64,000 bases of DNA from Corynebacterium tuberculostearicum (lineage in GTDB: Bacteria; Actinomycetota; Actinomycetes; Mycobacteriales; Mycobacteriaceae), in assembly GCF_013408445.1 (NCBI RefSeq), contig NZ_JACBZL010000001.1, forward strand, positions 372,001 through 436,000, given 5' to 3'. The position numbers and the translations under genes were made by a program. Numbering within the stretch: position 1 is the stretch's first letter; each line of letters opens with the position of its first letter. Under the pieces are notes generated by a model. It made no database searches. It saw only the letters and a list, made by a program, of their open reading frames with translations, and had not been told where the DNA came from. This document shows positions 1 through 10,247 of this stretch, in pieces.

Positions 1-1294
1 CCAGGTTTCCGCGCAGGACAACTAGGCCGCCGTCGGAAGAAAAGGCGTGATCGGCGTCGTGAATGCAGCCATGAGCGGCGTCGGTATCGAGCTCGTCCCA
101 GCGGTTGGATTGGGAAAAGGGTTCGGTAGTGCGCACGCCGCCCGGCGCGGCGTAGTACAGTTCGCGAGCCTCATCCGTGGCGTGCGGGTTGCGGATATCC
201 CAGTCATCGAGCCACTGCTCGGCGTTGTCATAGAGCGCCGTATGCACCTTCAAGTTCAGGTGCCCGGCGCGGCGAAGCTCTCCCAAGATAGCGGGGATAC
301 CGCCGGCGCGGTGGACATCCTCAATGTGGTAGGTGCCATTGGGCGCGACCTTGGACAGGCAGGGCACGCGGTAGGAGATGTCATTAATGTCATCGAGGGT
401 GAAATCCACCTCGCCCTCCTGTGCGGCCGCGAGCGTGTGCAGGATGGTGTTGGTGGATCCGCCCATGGCCATGTCAAGCGCCATGGCATTGGTGAAGGCT
501 TCCTTGGTAGCGATATTGCGGGGGAGAACGGATTCGTCCTCCTCGCCGTAATAGCGGCGGCACATATCGACGATGGTGGAGCCGGCCTTTTCAAAAAGGC
601 TGCGGCGAGCCGTGTGGGTGGCCAGGGTGGTGCCGTTGCCGGGCAGCGCCAAGCCGAGTGCCTCGGTCAGGCAGTTCATGGAATTGGCGGTAAACATGCC
701 AGAACAGGAGCCGCAGGTGGGGCAGGCGGATTCCTCCACCTGGGTCAAGCCTTCATCGGATACCGCGTCATTGGCAGAGGCGGTGATGGCGGTGATGAGG
801 TCGGTGGGGGCGTGGGCTACGCCATCAACCACGACGGCTTTGCCGGCCTCCATCGGTCCACCCGAGACGAAAATGGTGGGAATGTTCAGGCGCAGTGCCG
901 CATTGAGCATGCCCGGGGTGATCTTATCGCAATTGGAGATGCATACTAGGGCGTCGGCAGTGTGGGCATTGGCCATGTACTCGATGGAATCGGAGATGAT
1001 TTCGCGCGAAGGCAGCGAGTAGAGCATGCCGCTGTGTCCCATGGCGATGCCATCATCGACGGCGATGGTATTGAATTCCTTGGGCACGCCGCCAGCCTCG
1101 CGCACGGCGTCGGCGACGATATCGCCAACGTTTTTGAGATGTACGTGGCCGGGGACGAATTGGGTGTAGGAGTTGGCGATGGCGACGATCGGTTTGCCAA
1201 AGTCATTTTCCTTGGTGCCGGTGGCCCGCCAGAGGGCGCGGGCGCCAGAGGCTTGGCGGCCGACGGTAGTTACTTTTGAACGCAGCGGGAACAT
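1..1294 (-). CDS. ilvD: dihydroxy-acid dehydratase, 3' end beyond window
   Basis: Dehydrates 2,3-dihydroxy-isovalerate and 2,3-dihydroxy-3-methylvalerate to the 2-keto acids of valine and isoleucine synthesis in the cytoplasm. The gene starts at ATG 1294 ([13 protein letters not shown]) and runs off the left edge; 431 codons are visible of about 610 expected. Iron-sulfur cysteines typical of IlvD/Edd are visible as CISNCDK (C118, C122) and CPTCGSCSG. The reading frame is intact to the edge. An upstream ATG at 1307 is out of frame. It lies near ilvBNC but on the opposite strand, separated by the PH-domain gene, so it is not co-transcribed with ilvB. Confidence 0.96.
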   Translation of the reverse strand, partial: MFPLRSKVTTVGRQASGARALWRATGTKENDFGKPIVAIANSYTQFVPGHVHLKNVGDIVADAVREAGGVPKEFNTIAVDDGIAMGHSGMLYSLPSREIISDSIEYMANAHTADALVCISNCDKITPGMLNAALRLNIPTIFVSGGPMEAGKAVVVDGVAHAPTDLITAITASANDAVSDEGLTQVEESACPTCGSCSGMFTANSMNCLTEALGLALPGNGTTLATHTARRSLFEKAGSTIVDMCRRYYGEEDESVLPRNIATKEAFTNAMALDMAMGGSTNTILHTLAAAQEGEVDFTLDDINDISYRVPCLSKVAPNGTYHIEDVHRAGGIPAILGELRRAGHLNLKVHTALYDNAEQWLDDWDIRNPHATDEARELYYAAPGGVRTTEPFSQSNRWDELDTDAAHGCIHDADHAFSSDGGLVVLRGNL

Positions 1295-1346
1295 GGTTTT
1301 CAGTCACCATTCCTTCAAGGATGTGGGGGGAGTGTAGGCGGCGTAT

Positions 1347-1898
1347 TTAGTTTTCGGCCGAAGGCTTGAGCTCGGGGTGGCGCTCGAGGTAGTCCTCATA
1401 CTCTTCTTTGCTGAGGAGGACTTGTTGGCCGTCACGGTGGACAATTACCACCTTGTCATCTGCCGCTTCACGGCCCTGGGTAAGGGCGTCAGGGATGCGG
1501 CCGCGGGAGGCCTCCGAAAGTCGCGGGAGCGAGTTAAAGGTAACGCCGGGCAGGCTGTGCTCCGCGCCGGCCTTGGTGCGGGCGAAGGTGCGGGCGCGTT
1601 GGAAGCCGATTCCGGCAAAATCGTCCCATGCGATCTGGATATTTTTCCGGAATGCGTAAGAGATAGCGATTCCAGATTCGGAGACTTTGGTGCGGGATTT
1701 TATGACCCACCACAATCCGAGGATGGGGATTATGAACAGCCATGCGAGGTATTTGGGGGCCCATCCGATGCTCAGCAGAGCAATGGCGGACAGGATGAGG
1801 ATGCCCAAGATGTGGTCGCGGGATGGCTTGAAAACCTCTGCCTGGGTGGTGGACTGACGAGGTTGGTTGTCCTTAGGTGGTGGAGTCATAGTGTGCAA
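1347..1898 (-). CDS. PH-domain membrane protein (Cfp6-like)
   Basis: A 183-residue protein of unknown molecular role. Two adjacent hydrophobic segments (about residues 30-66, ILGILILSAIALLSIGW and WLFIIPILGLWWVI) precede a soluble part resembling the small bacterial PH domain found in mycobacterial low-molecular-weight antigen Cfp6 (Rv3004). In M. tuberculosis that gene also sits next to ilvB, and this conserved position supports the assignment. The C-terminus is charged (EEYEDYLERHPELKPSAEN). A second ATG three codons in (1889) is an equally possible start. It is transcribed away from ilvB and toward ilvD, with 52 bp to the ilvD start. Confidence 0.75.
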   Translation of the reverse strand: MHTMTPPPKDNQPRQSTTQAEVFKPSRDHILGILILSAIALLSIGWAPKYLAWLFIIPILGLWWVIKSRTKVSESGIAISYAFRKNIQIAWDDFAGIGFQRARTFARTKAGAEHSLPGVTFNSLPRLSEASRGRIPDALTQGREAADDKVVIVHRDGQQVLLSKEEYEDYLERHPELKPSAEN

Positions 1899-2009
1899 GC
1901 CTAATTCACTAAGGCCGGCAAGGGCGAACCTATTTTTCAGGCGTGTCCCACCAGGTGGGAATCGGATCCCAAAAGGGGGTAATTACCACGAGTGCAATAC
2001 CTATCAATG

Positions 2010-2015
2010 TATAGT
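2010..2015 (+). promoter_or_regulatory. -10 box of the ilvB leader transcript
   Basis: TATAGT lies 7 nt upstream of the leader-peptide ATG at 2023, so transcription would begin at or next to that ATG. No convincing -35 hexamer is visible. Confidence 0.6.
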
Positions 2016-2022
2016 CAGGCCC

Positions 2023-2064
2023 ATGATCATTATTCGACTTCAGGCAGTACCAACGCGGTGGTGA
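2023..2064 (+). CDS. ilvB leader peptide (attenuation)
   Basis: A 13-codon reading frame, MIIIRLQAVPTRW, ending in TGA at 2062-2064. It is rich in the regulatory amino acids (three consecutive Ile, then Leu and Val) and is followed 46 nt later by an intrinsic terminator. This matches the known design of the C. glutamicum ilvBNC leader, whose peptide begins MTIIRL. Ribosome stalling at the Ile/Leu/Val codons when charged tRNA is short would prevent terminator formation. The start sits 7 nt after TATAGT, so the leader mRNA is probably leaderless. Function is inferred from architecture. Confidence 0.8.
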   Translation: MIIIRLQAVPTRW

Positions 2065-2108
2065 CCGCGACGCTTCATGACGTCGACGCATTTCGCCTCC
2101 GCAGACAG

Positions 2109-2130
2109 AAAAGCCCGCGGGGGCTTTGTT
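2109..2130 (+). terminator. ilvB attenuator terminator
   Basis: A perfect 7-bp stem, AAAGCCC (2110-2116) with GGGCTTT (2121-2127), with a GCGG loop and a short T-rich tail (GTT). It lies between the leader peptide and ilvB, where an attenuator is expected. Confidence 0.75.
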
Positions 2131-2197
2131 CATATCTGGAGCCGGTGCCAATGATGATCAGGACCTGTAATAGACCATTCCAAGGAGCACATTAACC

Positions 2198-4048
2198 GTG
2201 GTTACGACAACTTCGCCCACGCCCGCTTCGGTGGCTGCAGCCTCACGCGCCCACGCTCCGGAGCGGATGAGTGGTGCCCACGCCATTGTCCGCACTCTCG
2301 AAGACTTGGGAACCGATCTCGTCTTCGGCATTCCAGGCGGTGCCGTGCTTCCTCTATACGATGCCTTGCACACCTCGACCAAGCTGCGCCATGTGCTCAC
2401 CCGCCATGAACAGGGTGCCGGCCACGCCGCCGAAGGCTACGCTCAAGCTTCCGGCAAAGTAGGCGTATGCCTTGCCACCTCCGGGCCGGGTGCGACCAAC
2501 TTGGTGACAGCGCTTGCCGACGCCAACCTGGACTCCGTTCCCATCGTTGCCATCACCGGCCAGGTGGGCAGCAACCTCTTGGGAACCGATGCCTTCCAAG
2601 AGGCCGATATTCGCGGCGTGACTATGCCGATTACCAAGCACAACTACATCGTGACGGAACCGAGCCAGATTCCAGCTGCCATTGCAGCCGCATTCCATCT
2701 GGCGTCTACGGGCCGTCCGGGGCCGGTCTTGGTGGATATCCCGAAGGACGTGCAAAACGGTGAATTGGAGTATTCCTTCCCGGCTACGTTTGATCTGCCT
2801 GGATATAAACCGACAACCAAGCCGCACCATCGCCAGATCGCGCAAGCGGTTGAGCTCATTGCACAGGCAGAAAAGCCGGTCATCTATGCCGGCGGCGGTG
2901 TTATCAAGGCGGAGGCGGCAAAAGAACTGCGCGAGTTTGCGGAATTTACCGGAATTCCTGTGGTGACCACGCTCATGGCCTTGGGCGCTTTTCCAGAGTC
3001 TCATCCGCTGCACATGGGCATGCCGGGCATGCATGGCACCGTCCCTGCAGTTGCGGCCATGCAGCGAGCTGACCTGTTGATTACTATCGGCGCGCGATTT
3101 GATGATCGAGTAACCGGCGATACCTCCACTTTTGCCCCTGGGGCCCAGGTAATTCATGCTGATATTGACCCGGCTGAAATTGGGAAAATCCGCGAGGTTG
3201 CCGTGCCAATCGTGGGCGATGCGCGCAACGTGTTGGCAGGTCTCTTAAAGGAGTACCGCAAGAACTCCGCGGTGAAATCTCCGGAATTAGGCCCATGGCG
3301 GGATTACCTCGATGGGGTCAAGGAACGGTTCCCCCGTGGCTATGATCCCACTCCGGATGGGCATCTCAATCCCCAATTTGTGTTGGAAAAGCTGAGTGAA
3401 ACCGTAGGTCCTGAGGCTATCTACTGTGCCGGTGTGGGACAGCACCAGATGTGGTCGGCACAGTTCATTGACTTTGAACACCCACGCTCCTGGATTAACT
3501 CCGGTGGTGCCGGAACTATGGGCTATGCCGTCCCGGCGGCCCTTGGTGCCAAGGCAGCATGCCCGGATAAGGAGGTGTGGGCGATTGACGGTGACGGTTG
3601 CTTCCAAATGACCAACCAGGAGCTCACCACCGCCGTATTGGAAGGCTTTCCGTTTAAGGTTGCCGTCATCAATAACGGCAACCTCGGCATGGTCCGTCAG
3701 TGGCAGACACTGTTCTTTAATGAGAACTACTCCAATACCAAGCTGCGAGAACGAGATGTCTATACCCCCGACTTCGTCCGCCTGGCAGAGGCGCTGGGGA
3801 GCGAGGCTATCCGCGTCACCTGTGAGGAAGAAGTGGTGCCGGCCATTGAACGGGCCCGCGCAGTCAATGACCGCCCCGTGGTTATTGACTTCATCGTTGG
3901 TGAGGACGCTCAAGTCTGGCCAATGATCGGTGGTGGGGCGTCTAACGAAGAAATTCAATATGCCCGCGGCTTGCGCCCGCTGTTTGATGAAAATGAATCG
4001 GCAGCAGAAACTCCTGCCGATATCGACGAGACTATCCAGGAGGTATAG
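2198..4048 (+). CDS. ilvB: acetolactate synthase large subunit
   Basis: Condenses two pyruvates to acetolactate, or pyruvate with 2-ketobutyrate, the first common step of branched-chain amino acid synthesis. It is ThDP-, FAD- and Mg-dependent and partners with IlvN. The 616-residue length is typical. Visible are the catalytic Glu71 in [14 protein letters not shown], the central FAD-binding part, and the ThDP motif GDG at 465-467 continuing to INNGNLG. The start is GTG 2198 with AAGGAG ten bases upstream. ilvN begins 2 nt after the stop codon, so the two subunits are made from one mRNA. Expression is expected to be controlled by the upstream leader and attenuator. Confidence 0.97.
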   Translation: MVTTTSPTPASVAAASRAHAPERMSGAHAIVRTLEDLGTDLVFGIPGGAVLPLYDALHTSTKLRHVLTRHEQGAGHAAEGYAQASGKVGVCLATSGPGATNLVTALADANLDSVPIVAITGQVGSNLLGTDAFQEADIRGVTMPITKHNYIVTEPSQIPAAIAAAFHLASTGRPGPVLVDIPKDVQNGELEYSFPATFDLPGYKPTTKPHHRQIAQAVELIAQAEKPVIYAGGGVIKAEAAKELREFAEFTGIPVVTTLMALGAFPESHPLHMGMPGMHGTVPAVAAMQRADLLITIGARFDDRVTGDTSTFAPGAQVIHADIDPAEIGKIREVAVPIVGDARNVLAGLLKEYRKNSAVKSPELGPWRDYLDGVKERFPRGYDPTPDGHLNPQFVLEKLSETVGPEAIYCAGVGQHQMWSAQFIDFEHPRSWINSGGAGTMGYAVPAALGAKAACPDKEVWAIDGDGCFQMTNQELTTAVLEGFPFKVAVINNGNLGMVRQWQTLFFNENYSNTKLRERDVYTPDFVRLAEALGSEAIRVTCEEEVVPAIERARAVNDRPVVIDFIVGEDAQVWPMIGGGASNEEIQYARGLRPLFDENESAAETPADIDETIQEV

Positions 4049-4050
4049 GC

Positions 4051-4569
4051 GTGGCCCCCAGTGACGTTTCCCGGCATACCCTGTCGGTCCTGGTAGAAGA
4101 CGTAGAGGGAATCTTGTCGCGCGTGACCGGCATGTTTTCCCGGCGTGGTTACAGCATCATTTCGCTGGTTTCTGCACAAACGGAAAATCCAGGGATTAAC
4201 CGGCTGACCATCGTGGTCGATGCTTCCGAAAGGATTATGGAACAGGTGACCAAGCAGCTCAACAAGATTGTGCCGGTCATTAAAGTGGTGGAGCTCGAAG
4301 CAGACTCGACCGTGGCGCGAGCCCTGATGCTGGTCAAGGTGGCTGCGAATAATGCCAACCGGCCGCAGGTGGTCGATGCCGTTAATATCTTCCGTGCCCG
4401 CGTGGTAGACGTGGCACAAGAATCAGTGGTGGTGGAGGCTACCGGTACCCCTGGAAAGCTGGCGGCGCTTCTCGATGTCCTGGAGTCATTCGGTGTGCTC
4501 GAGCTGGTGCAGTCTGGTGACGTGGCCTTAGGACGTGGTCCCAAGGCGATGGCACCTCCGCGAAATTAA
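4051..4569 (+). CDS. ilvN: acetolactate synthase small regulatory subunit
   Basis: A 172-residue regulatory subunit that stimulates IlvB and confers valine feedback inhibition. The N-terminal ACT domain is clear (HTLSVLVEDVEGILSRVTG, then RRGYSIISL), and the C-terminal half is the usual small-subunit domain ending in VLELVQSGDVALGRG. The start is GTG 4051 with AGGAGG at 4037-4042 inside the end of ilvB, which indicates translational coupling. A separate promoter-like element precedes ilvC downstream. Confidence 0.96.
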   Translation: MAPSDVSRHTLSVLVEDVEGILSRVTGMFSRRGYSIISLVSAQTENPGINRLTIVVDASERIMEQVTKQLNKIVPVIKVVELEADSTVARALMLVKVAANNANRPQVVDAVNIFRARVVDVAQESVVVEATGTPGKLAALLDVLESFGVLELVQSGDVALGRGPKAMAPPRN

Positions 4570-4573
4570 ATCC

Positions 4574-4611
4574 CACTATATGGTCACCGTGTCTCGCACA
4601 GTGGTATAGTG
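4574..4611 (+). promoter_or_regulatory. ilvC promoter within an inverted repeat
   Basis: CACTATA (4574-4580) and TATAGTG (4605-4611) form a perfect 7-bp inverted repeat in the 99-bp ilvN-ilvC gap, and the right arm contains TATAGT (4605-4610), a good -10 box. An internal ilvC promoter is known in C. glutamicum. Whether the dyad is an operator or an mRNA hairpin cannot be told from sequence. Confidence 0.55.
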
Positions 4612-4635
4612 CTAGGTGGGCCGTTGATTCATTGA

Positions 4636-5682
<1,047 letters not shown>

Positions 5683-5709
5683 GAATAAAAAGCGGCGTCT
5701 GCAGCGCAC

Positions 5710-5745
5710 ACCCACGGTGAACAGGCATGTTTACCGTGGGTTTTG
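5710..5745 (+). terminator. terminator after ilvC
   Basis: ACCCACGGT (5710-5718) pairs perfectly with ACCGTGGGT (5733-5741), with further weak pairing inside the loop, followed by TTTT. Confidence 0.85.
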
Positions 5746-5794
5746 CCTTATTTGTGTCAGGTAAAACTCCGGTGCGGGGAGTAGGATGAGGGCC

Positions 5795-7585
5795 ATGGGC
5801 TTTACGACGCCAAGCTATGATCTCAAAGACCTTTTTGCACGAATTGATCGCGGGGATATCCAGTTACCTGACTTCCAGCGCAGCTATGCCTGGGATGAAG
5901 ATCGTATTCGATCTCTTATTGTTTCCGTGCTGCGCGGTTATCCCATCGGCGCGCTCATGGCTCTTGACACCCGAAACGAAAAGATGCGCTTTCGTCCCCG
6001 TGCCCTTGCGGGCGCACCTGACACTGGCGTCGACCCCGGCTTGCTCCTTTTAGACGGGCAGCAGCGCCTGACCACCCTGTTTCACTGCTTCAACGGCGAG
6101 GGCTTCGTAGATACCACTGACTTCCGCAAGAAGAAGATTCACCGCCGCTTCTTTATCGATATTCGCGCAGCCGTACGCGGCAATCTTATGCCGGATGATG
6201 CCATCTTCGCGGTCAATCAAGACGGCAAGATTTGCTCGCACTTCGCACCGGCAATCGAGAGCGAAATCCTAACGCGCGAAGATGCGCTAGAGAATATGTG
6301 CATTCCCGTGGCTTCTCTGCTCAGTGAAGACGGCGTCGGTATGCTTTTTGAACTTGCGGCGACCAAGCAGGAATACAGCGCGGAACTGGCGGCCTTTAAT
6401 AATCGCATCATTCGGCCATTGTCCGGTTATGACCTGCCAATGATTCGACTTTCCCGCGAGACGGAGCGAGCCGGCATCGGCTCGATTTTTGCCCAAGCGA
6501 ACTCGGCCGGCTTGCAGATGGACGTATTCGATCTGCTCACTGCCGTCTTTGCCTCTGAGGACCCCAGCTTCCACTTGGCCGCTGATTGGCAAGAAGTGGA
6601 AAAGGATCTGCGTAAGTCCCCAGCCTTGGATGGAATTGGGCGCACCGAGTTCCTCTCTGCAGTATCGCTTCTGGTCTCCGGTGAAAAGGGCTGTGCAGGT
6701 GGCCAGCGCGAGGATATTTTGAAGTTGTCATTGGCGGAGTACAAGTCGGCAGCCAACGATCTGCGCATTACCTTCCGTGAGGTATCAGAGTTCTTGGCGG
6801 AGCGGTGCATCCTCAGCATGGATCAGGTTCCGTTTAATGAGCAGATTGTTCCCCTGGCAGTCATTATCGCCCGCTTGGCCAAGCGCGGGGGAGCGCTTTC
6901 TACCGAGCAGTCCTGGAACCGTATCAACCAATGGTTCTGGTGTGGCGTCTTTGGCGAGCTCTACGGCTCTTCTGCAGTGCAGCTGCGTGCAGCTCGCGAC
7001 GTAGATGAGGTCACCGAATGGGTAGCCGGTGCAACGGACGAGACGCCGAAGACCGTCGCTGATGCCACCTTCCGTGAATCCCGGCTGCTTTCCGTAGATG
7101 GCAAAGATGGCGTATGGCACGGACTCTATGCCCTCCTTATGGCGCGCGGCGCGAAGGACTGGCGCACTGGAAAGGCCTTCACTCGGCATACCTTTGAAGA
7201 GCTCAAGCCAGGCTTTTTCCCTGTGTTCCCGCTAAATTGGTGCAAGCGTCACGGAGTTGATCCCGTCTTGGCTGAGTCGGTGATGAACTACACCCCGATG
7301 GGCAAACGAACCGAGGTAGTGCTCGACGGTTTCGCTCCCAACCGCTACCTACCTCGCGTTCAGTCCAAGTCCATCATGGAAGATGCGCAATTTGATGAGG
7401 TGCTAGCATCCCACGAAATGAACCTGGAATATCTGCGCGCATCGCAGCCGCGTGAATTCCTTGCGGACCGCCGTCACCGATTCTTGGGCATTGTGGAATA
7501 TGCTTTAGGTAAACCCGTTATCCGCGATGTGGATGAAGCAAACCTTTTTGGTGGAGAGGAAGGTCCGCAAGCTTTTGATCGCTAA
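5795..7585 (+). CDS. DUF262 (GmrSD N-domain-like) protein
   Basis: A 596-residue protein. The N-terminus is a clear DUF262 domain with the conserved DFQRSYAW (IQLPDFQRSYAWDEDRI) and DGQQRLTTL motifs. DUF262 occurs in GmrSD-type restriction systems and other nucleotide-driven nucleases, but also in many uncharacterised proteins. No HNH motif (DUF1524 or GmrSD C-domain) was recognised in the C-terminal half, so nuclease activity is unproven. The start was set at ATG 5795 because TAGGAT (5782-5787) lies 7 nt before it, giving a leaderless transcript; an ATG at 5786 overlaps the -10 box. No partner restriction gene is adjacent. The following lipoprotein gene overlaps its 3' end. Confidence 0.7.
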   Translation: MGFTTPSYDLKDLFARIDRGDIQLPDFQRSYAWDEDRIRSLIVSVLRGYPIGALMALDTRNEKMRFRPRALAGAPDTGVDPGLLLLDGQQRLTTLFHCFNGEGFVDTTDFRKKKIHRRFFIDIRAAVRGNLMPDDAIFAVNQDGKICSHFAPAIESEILTREDALENMCIPVASLLSEDGVGMLFELAATKQEYSAELAAFNNRIIRPLSGYDLPMIRLSRETERAGIGSIFAQANSAGLQMDVFDLLTAVFASEDPSFHLAADWQEVEKDLRKSPALDGIGRTEFLSAVSLLVSGEKGCAGGQREDILKLSLAEYKSAANDLRITFREVSEFLAERCILSMDQVPFNEQIVPLAVIIARLAKRGGALSTEQSWNRINQWFWCGVFGELYGSSAVQLRAARDVDEVTEWVAGATDETPKTVADATFRESRLLSVDGKDGVWHGLYALLMARGAKDWRTGKAFTRHTFEELKPGFFPVFPLNWCKRHGVDPVLAESVMNYTPMGKRTEVVLDGFAPNRYLPRVQSKSIMEDAQFDEVLASHEMNLEYLRASQPREFLADRRHRFLGIVEYALGKPVIRDVDEANLFGGEEGPQAFDR

Positions 7586-8480
7586 ATCTGTGCGCTTGGC
7601 CGCTACAGTGCTTGTTGCTTCTCTTGCGCTAGCAGCCTGTGGCACTCCGGTCACAGAATCCAAGCTGGTCAGGCGTGGTCTGTCCGATCTGGATGAGTCC
7701 GAAATCGATCTCAGCAAGGCCAAGGCGGAAAACCAAAACCGTCTTATTGATCCGAAATTTGATGGCAAGTTGGTCATTGTTAATGACCCCATTGGAATTG
7801 AAGCCAGCCGACTATTTTTTGAAGATTCGGATTCGCTTGTCCTTTTTGCCCCGGACGATAAATCGATTCTTCGTGCAGCAACCTTGGCGGTAAACCAGCA
7901 TTTGCCAGCGGTGCAGTATGACGATGCTAGGCGTTTGGAGATCCATAAGTTGCTCACGGACTTGGGAGTAAGTCGCTTGGTGGTAGTAGGTGACGTGCCG
8001 TGGACGAAAACCTCTGGTGAATTCAGCGTGATCAAGGATCCAGGAACGCATAAGGCACTAGGGGAGTTCACGGCATTCCAATATGGTTCTAAGGTGGTAG
8101 CTTCCCCGGAGCAGATGGTGAAGGATATTGCCCAGCTAGATAAGACTCCCCATATGGAGCTGCGTCCTGCCTGGGTGCCGTATGAAGGCGAACTTGATGC
8201 CGGAGAGGAAAAGAACCAACCCATCCCAGCACAGTCCCGCAGGGACGGCCAGATGGCGCCAAATATCGTTGCCACTAAGGATAGTCCCATCGCGAACGTT
8301 ATTACTGCGGCAGCCTACGGTGGAAGAGTTTTGGTCGTGCCGACTGCCGATCCGCTAGCGGATAAGCACAGTATGGCTGCTGTAGCGGGCCTTGAGGACG
8401 GCGCCTTAGTAGCTTTGGGGCCGGAATTCGGTCGAGTGAAAGAATTTAAGGCAAAAATCAAGCAGGGCACTCCTGACTGA
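7575..8480 (+). CDS. putative cell-wall-binding-repeat-2-like lipoprotein
   Basis: A 301-residue exported lipoprotein. The signal sequence has a basic start, a hydrophobic core and the lipobox LALAAC with the acylated Cys at residue 22. The rest resembles the cell wall-binding repeat 2 fold (segments such as FDGKLVIVNDP, LVLFAPDDKS, LVVVGDVPWTK), which I recognise only weakly. TTG 7575 was chosen because GGAGAGGAAGG lies just upstream and it gives a compact signal peptide; in-frame ATG 7527 and GTG 7551 lack a ribosome site and would lengthen the N-terminus. The gene overlaps the end of the DUF262 gene by 11 nt, so the two are probably co-transcribed. Confidence 0.6.
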   Translation: MIAKSVRLAATVLVASLALAACGTPVTESKLVRRGLSDLDESEIDLSKAKAENQNRLIDPKFDGKLVIVNDPIGIEASRLFFEDSDSLVLFAPDDKSILRAATLAVNQHLPAVQYDDARRLEIHKLLTDLGVSRLVVVGDVPWTKTSGEFSVIKDPGTHKALGEFTAFQYGSKVVASPEQMVKDIAQLDKTPHMELRPAWVPYEGELDAGEEKNQPIPAQSRRDGQMAPNIVATKDSPIANVITAAAYGGRVLVVPTADPLADKHSMAAVAGLEDGALVALGPEFGRVKEFKAKIKQGTPD

Positions 8481-8543
8481 ACTACACTTCCTTGACACGC
8501 GGGCGACTCGCGTGCACCGCATTTCACTTAAGCGAAGGAAGAT

Positions 8544-10130
8544 ATGTCGAAGCCGGTAGTCCTTATTGCCGATAAATTAGCCCAGTCCACGGTTACGGCC
8601 TTGGGGGATTTTGTTGAGGTCCGTTGGGTGGATGGGCCGAATCGTGCCGAGCTCCTCGCCGCGGTTCCGGAGGCAGAGGCTTTGCTGGTGCGCTCTGCCA
8701 CAACCGTTGATGCAGAGGTATTGGAGGCGGCCACAAAGCTCAAGATTGTGGGCCGTGCCGGGGTGGGACTGGATAATGTCGATATTCCGGCGGCCACCGA
8801 CAAGGGTGTCATGGTGGTCAATGCGCCAACATCGAATATTCACTCTGCGTGTGAACAGGCAATTGCACTGCTCTTAGCGACGGCGCGCCAGATACCAGCG
8901 GCCGACCAGTCCCTGCGCGAAGGGGAGTGGAAGCGCTCTTCTTTCAAGGGCGTAGAGGTCTACGGAAAGACCATCGGCATTGTTGGCTTTGGACACATCG
9001 GCCAGCTCTTTGCCCAGCGTCTGAAGTCCTTTGAGACAACTATTATCGCGCACGATCCGTACGCCAACCCGGCTCGCGCGGCAGCGTTGGGCGTGGAATT
9101 AGTTGAGCTAGAAGAGCTGATGTCGCGTTCGGATTTCGTGACCATTCACCTGCCAAAGACTCCGGAGACAACCGGAATGTTTGATAAGGAACTTTTGGCC
9201 AAGGCGAAGCCAGGACAGTTTCTCATTAACGCAGCGCGAGGCGGTTTGGTAGATGAAGCGGCTCTGGCTGAGTCTATCGAGTCGGGACATCATCGAGGTG
9301 CGGGCTTTGACGTTTATGCCACGGAACCGTGCACTGATTCTCCGCTCTTTAAGTTGCCGCAGGTTACCGTTTCCCCGCACCTAGGAGCCTCCACTGTAGA
9401 AGCGCAGGATCGTGCGGGAACGGATGTCGCGGAGTCTGTGCTAAAGGCACTCGCGGGAGAGTTCGTCCCGGATGCGGTCAACGTCTCCGGCGGGCCAGTG
9501 AGAGAAGAGGTTGCTGGTTGGTTGGACCTCGCCCGCAAGCTAGGACTCACTGCTGGCCGCCTTTTGGGACAAGCCCCCGTTGCCGTCGAGGTGGAGGCCT
9601 GTGGCGAGTTGTCTACCGAAGACGTGGAAGTGCTAGGACTTTCTGCCGTCCGGGGACTGTTTAGCGCTGTGACTTCGGAACCGGTGACCTTTGTCAATGC
9701 AATGCAGATCGCTAATAGTCGCGGGGTAGAGGTGGAGGTGTCTACCAATGCGGAGTCCAAGGGGCACCGCTCTTCCCTGCAGGTGAAGGTTATTGGTGCC
9801 GATGGCGAGACGTCCTCGCTCACCGGCGCGCTTATCGGCATCGATGGAACCGAAAAGTTCATTCGCATCAACGGCCGTGGCGTAGATATGCGTGCTACCG
9901 GCCGCAATCTCTTTTTCCGTTACGCGGACGCCCCAGGTGCACTAGGAACGGTGGGCACCAAGTTGGGTGCTGCGGGAATCAATATCGTCGCGGCCGCACT
10001 TACGCACGGTAAACAGGAATCTGATGCTGTGCTAATTCTGCGCGTGGAAGCCGAGGTGCCAGAGGAGCTCATCGCCGAAATTAATGCGGCCTTGGGCGCT
10101 GAATGCGAACAGCTGAACATGGATGCATAA
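8544..10130 (+). CDS. serA: D-3-phosphoglycerate dehydrogenase
   Basis: First enzyme of serine synthesis; oxidises 3-phosphoglycerate with NAD. The 528-residue length is that of type I enzymes with an extra intervening domain. Visible are the NAD-binding Rossmann motif GIVGFGHIGQ (about residue 148), the catalytic-domain signature INAARGGLVDEAAL, the His loop SPHLGAST, an allosteric substrate-binding segment from about residue 320, and a C-terminal ACT domain (APGALGTVGTKLGAAGINIV). The start is ATG 8544 with GAAGGAAG upstream. It sits between ilvC and leuB, as in C. glutamicum. Serine feedback through the ACT domain is expected from family knowledge. Confidence 0.96.
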   Translation: MSKPVVLIADKLAQSTVTALGDFVEVRWVDGPNRAELLAAVPEAEALLVRSATTVDAEVLEAATKLKIVGRAGVGLDNVDIPAATDKGVMVVNAPTSNIHSACEQAIALLLATARQIPAADQSLREGEWKRSSFKGVEVYGKTIGIVGFGHIGQLFAQRLKSFETTIIAHDPYANPARAAALGVELVELEELMSRSDFVTIHLPKTPETTGMFDKELLAKAKPGQFLINAARGGLVDEAALAESIESGHHRGAGFDVYATEPCTDSPLFKLPQVTVSPHLGASTVEAQDRAGTDVAESVLKALAGEFVPDAVNVSGGPVREEVAGWLDLARKLGLTAGRLLGQAPVAVEVEACGELSTEDVEVLGLSAVRGLFSAVTSEPVTFVNAMQIANSRGVEVEVSTNAESKGHRSSLQVKVIGADGETSSLTGALIGIDGTEKFIRINGRGVDMRATGRNLFFRYADAPGALGTVGTKLGAAGINIVAAALTHGKQESDAVLILRVEAEVPEELIAEINAALGAECEQLNMDA

Positions 10131-10154
10131 GGCTGCGGACTGCAACAGAATCTC

Positions 10155-10201
10155 ACCCCGCGTGGTGCTAGGTAACTTCCTGCGCCGCGCGGGTTTCTTT
10201 T
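10155..10201 (+). terminator. terminator after serA
   Basis: CCCGCG (10157-10162) pairs with CGCGGG (10188-10193), followed by TTTCTTTT. The loop is long, so efficiency is uncertain. Confidence 0.6.
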
Positions 10202-10247
10202 GCTAAGGTAACTTGATATCCACTCTGTGAGAAAGGAATCCTACATA

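Noticed and set aside
47..949. Long plus-strand open frame of 300 codons
   Set aside because: It is antisense to ilvD, whose minus-strand translation matches the family throughout; the plus frame is a GC-rich shadow.
2354..3157. 267-codon minus-strand frame inside ilvB
   Set aside because: Antisense to a clear ilvB; the translated product is Arg/Gly/His-rich and resembles no family.
8491..8514. TTGACA followed by a CACGCG/CGCGTG inverted repeat before serA
   Set aside because: No -10 box at the right distance and no T tract, so neither a promoter nor a terminator can be supported.
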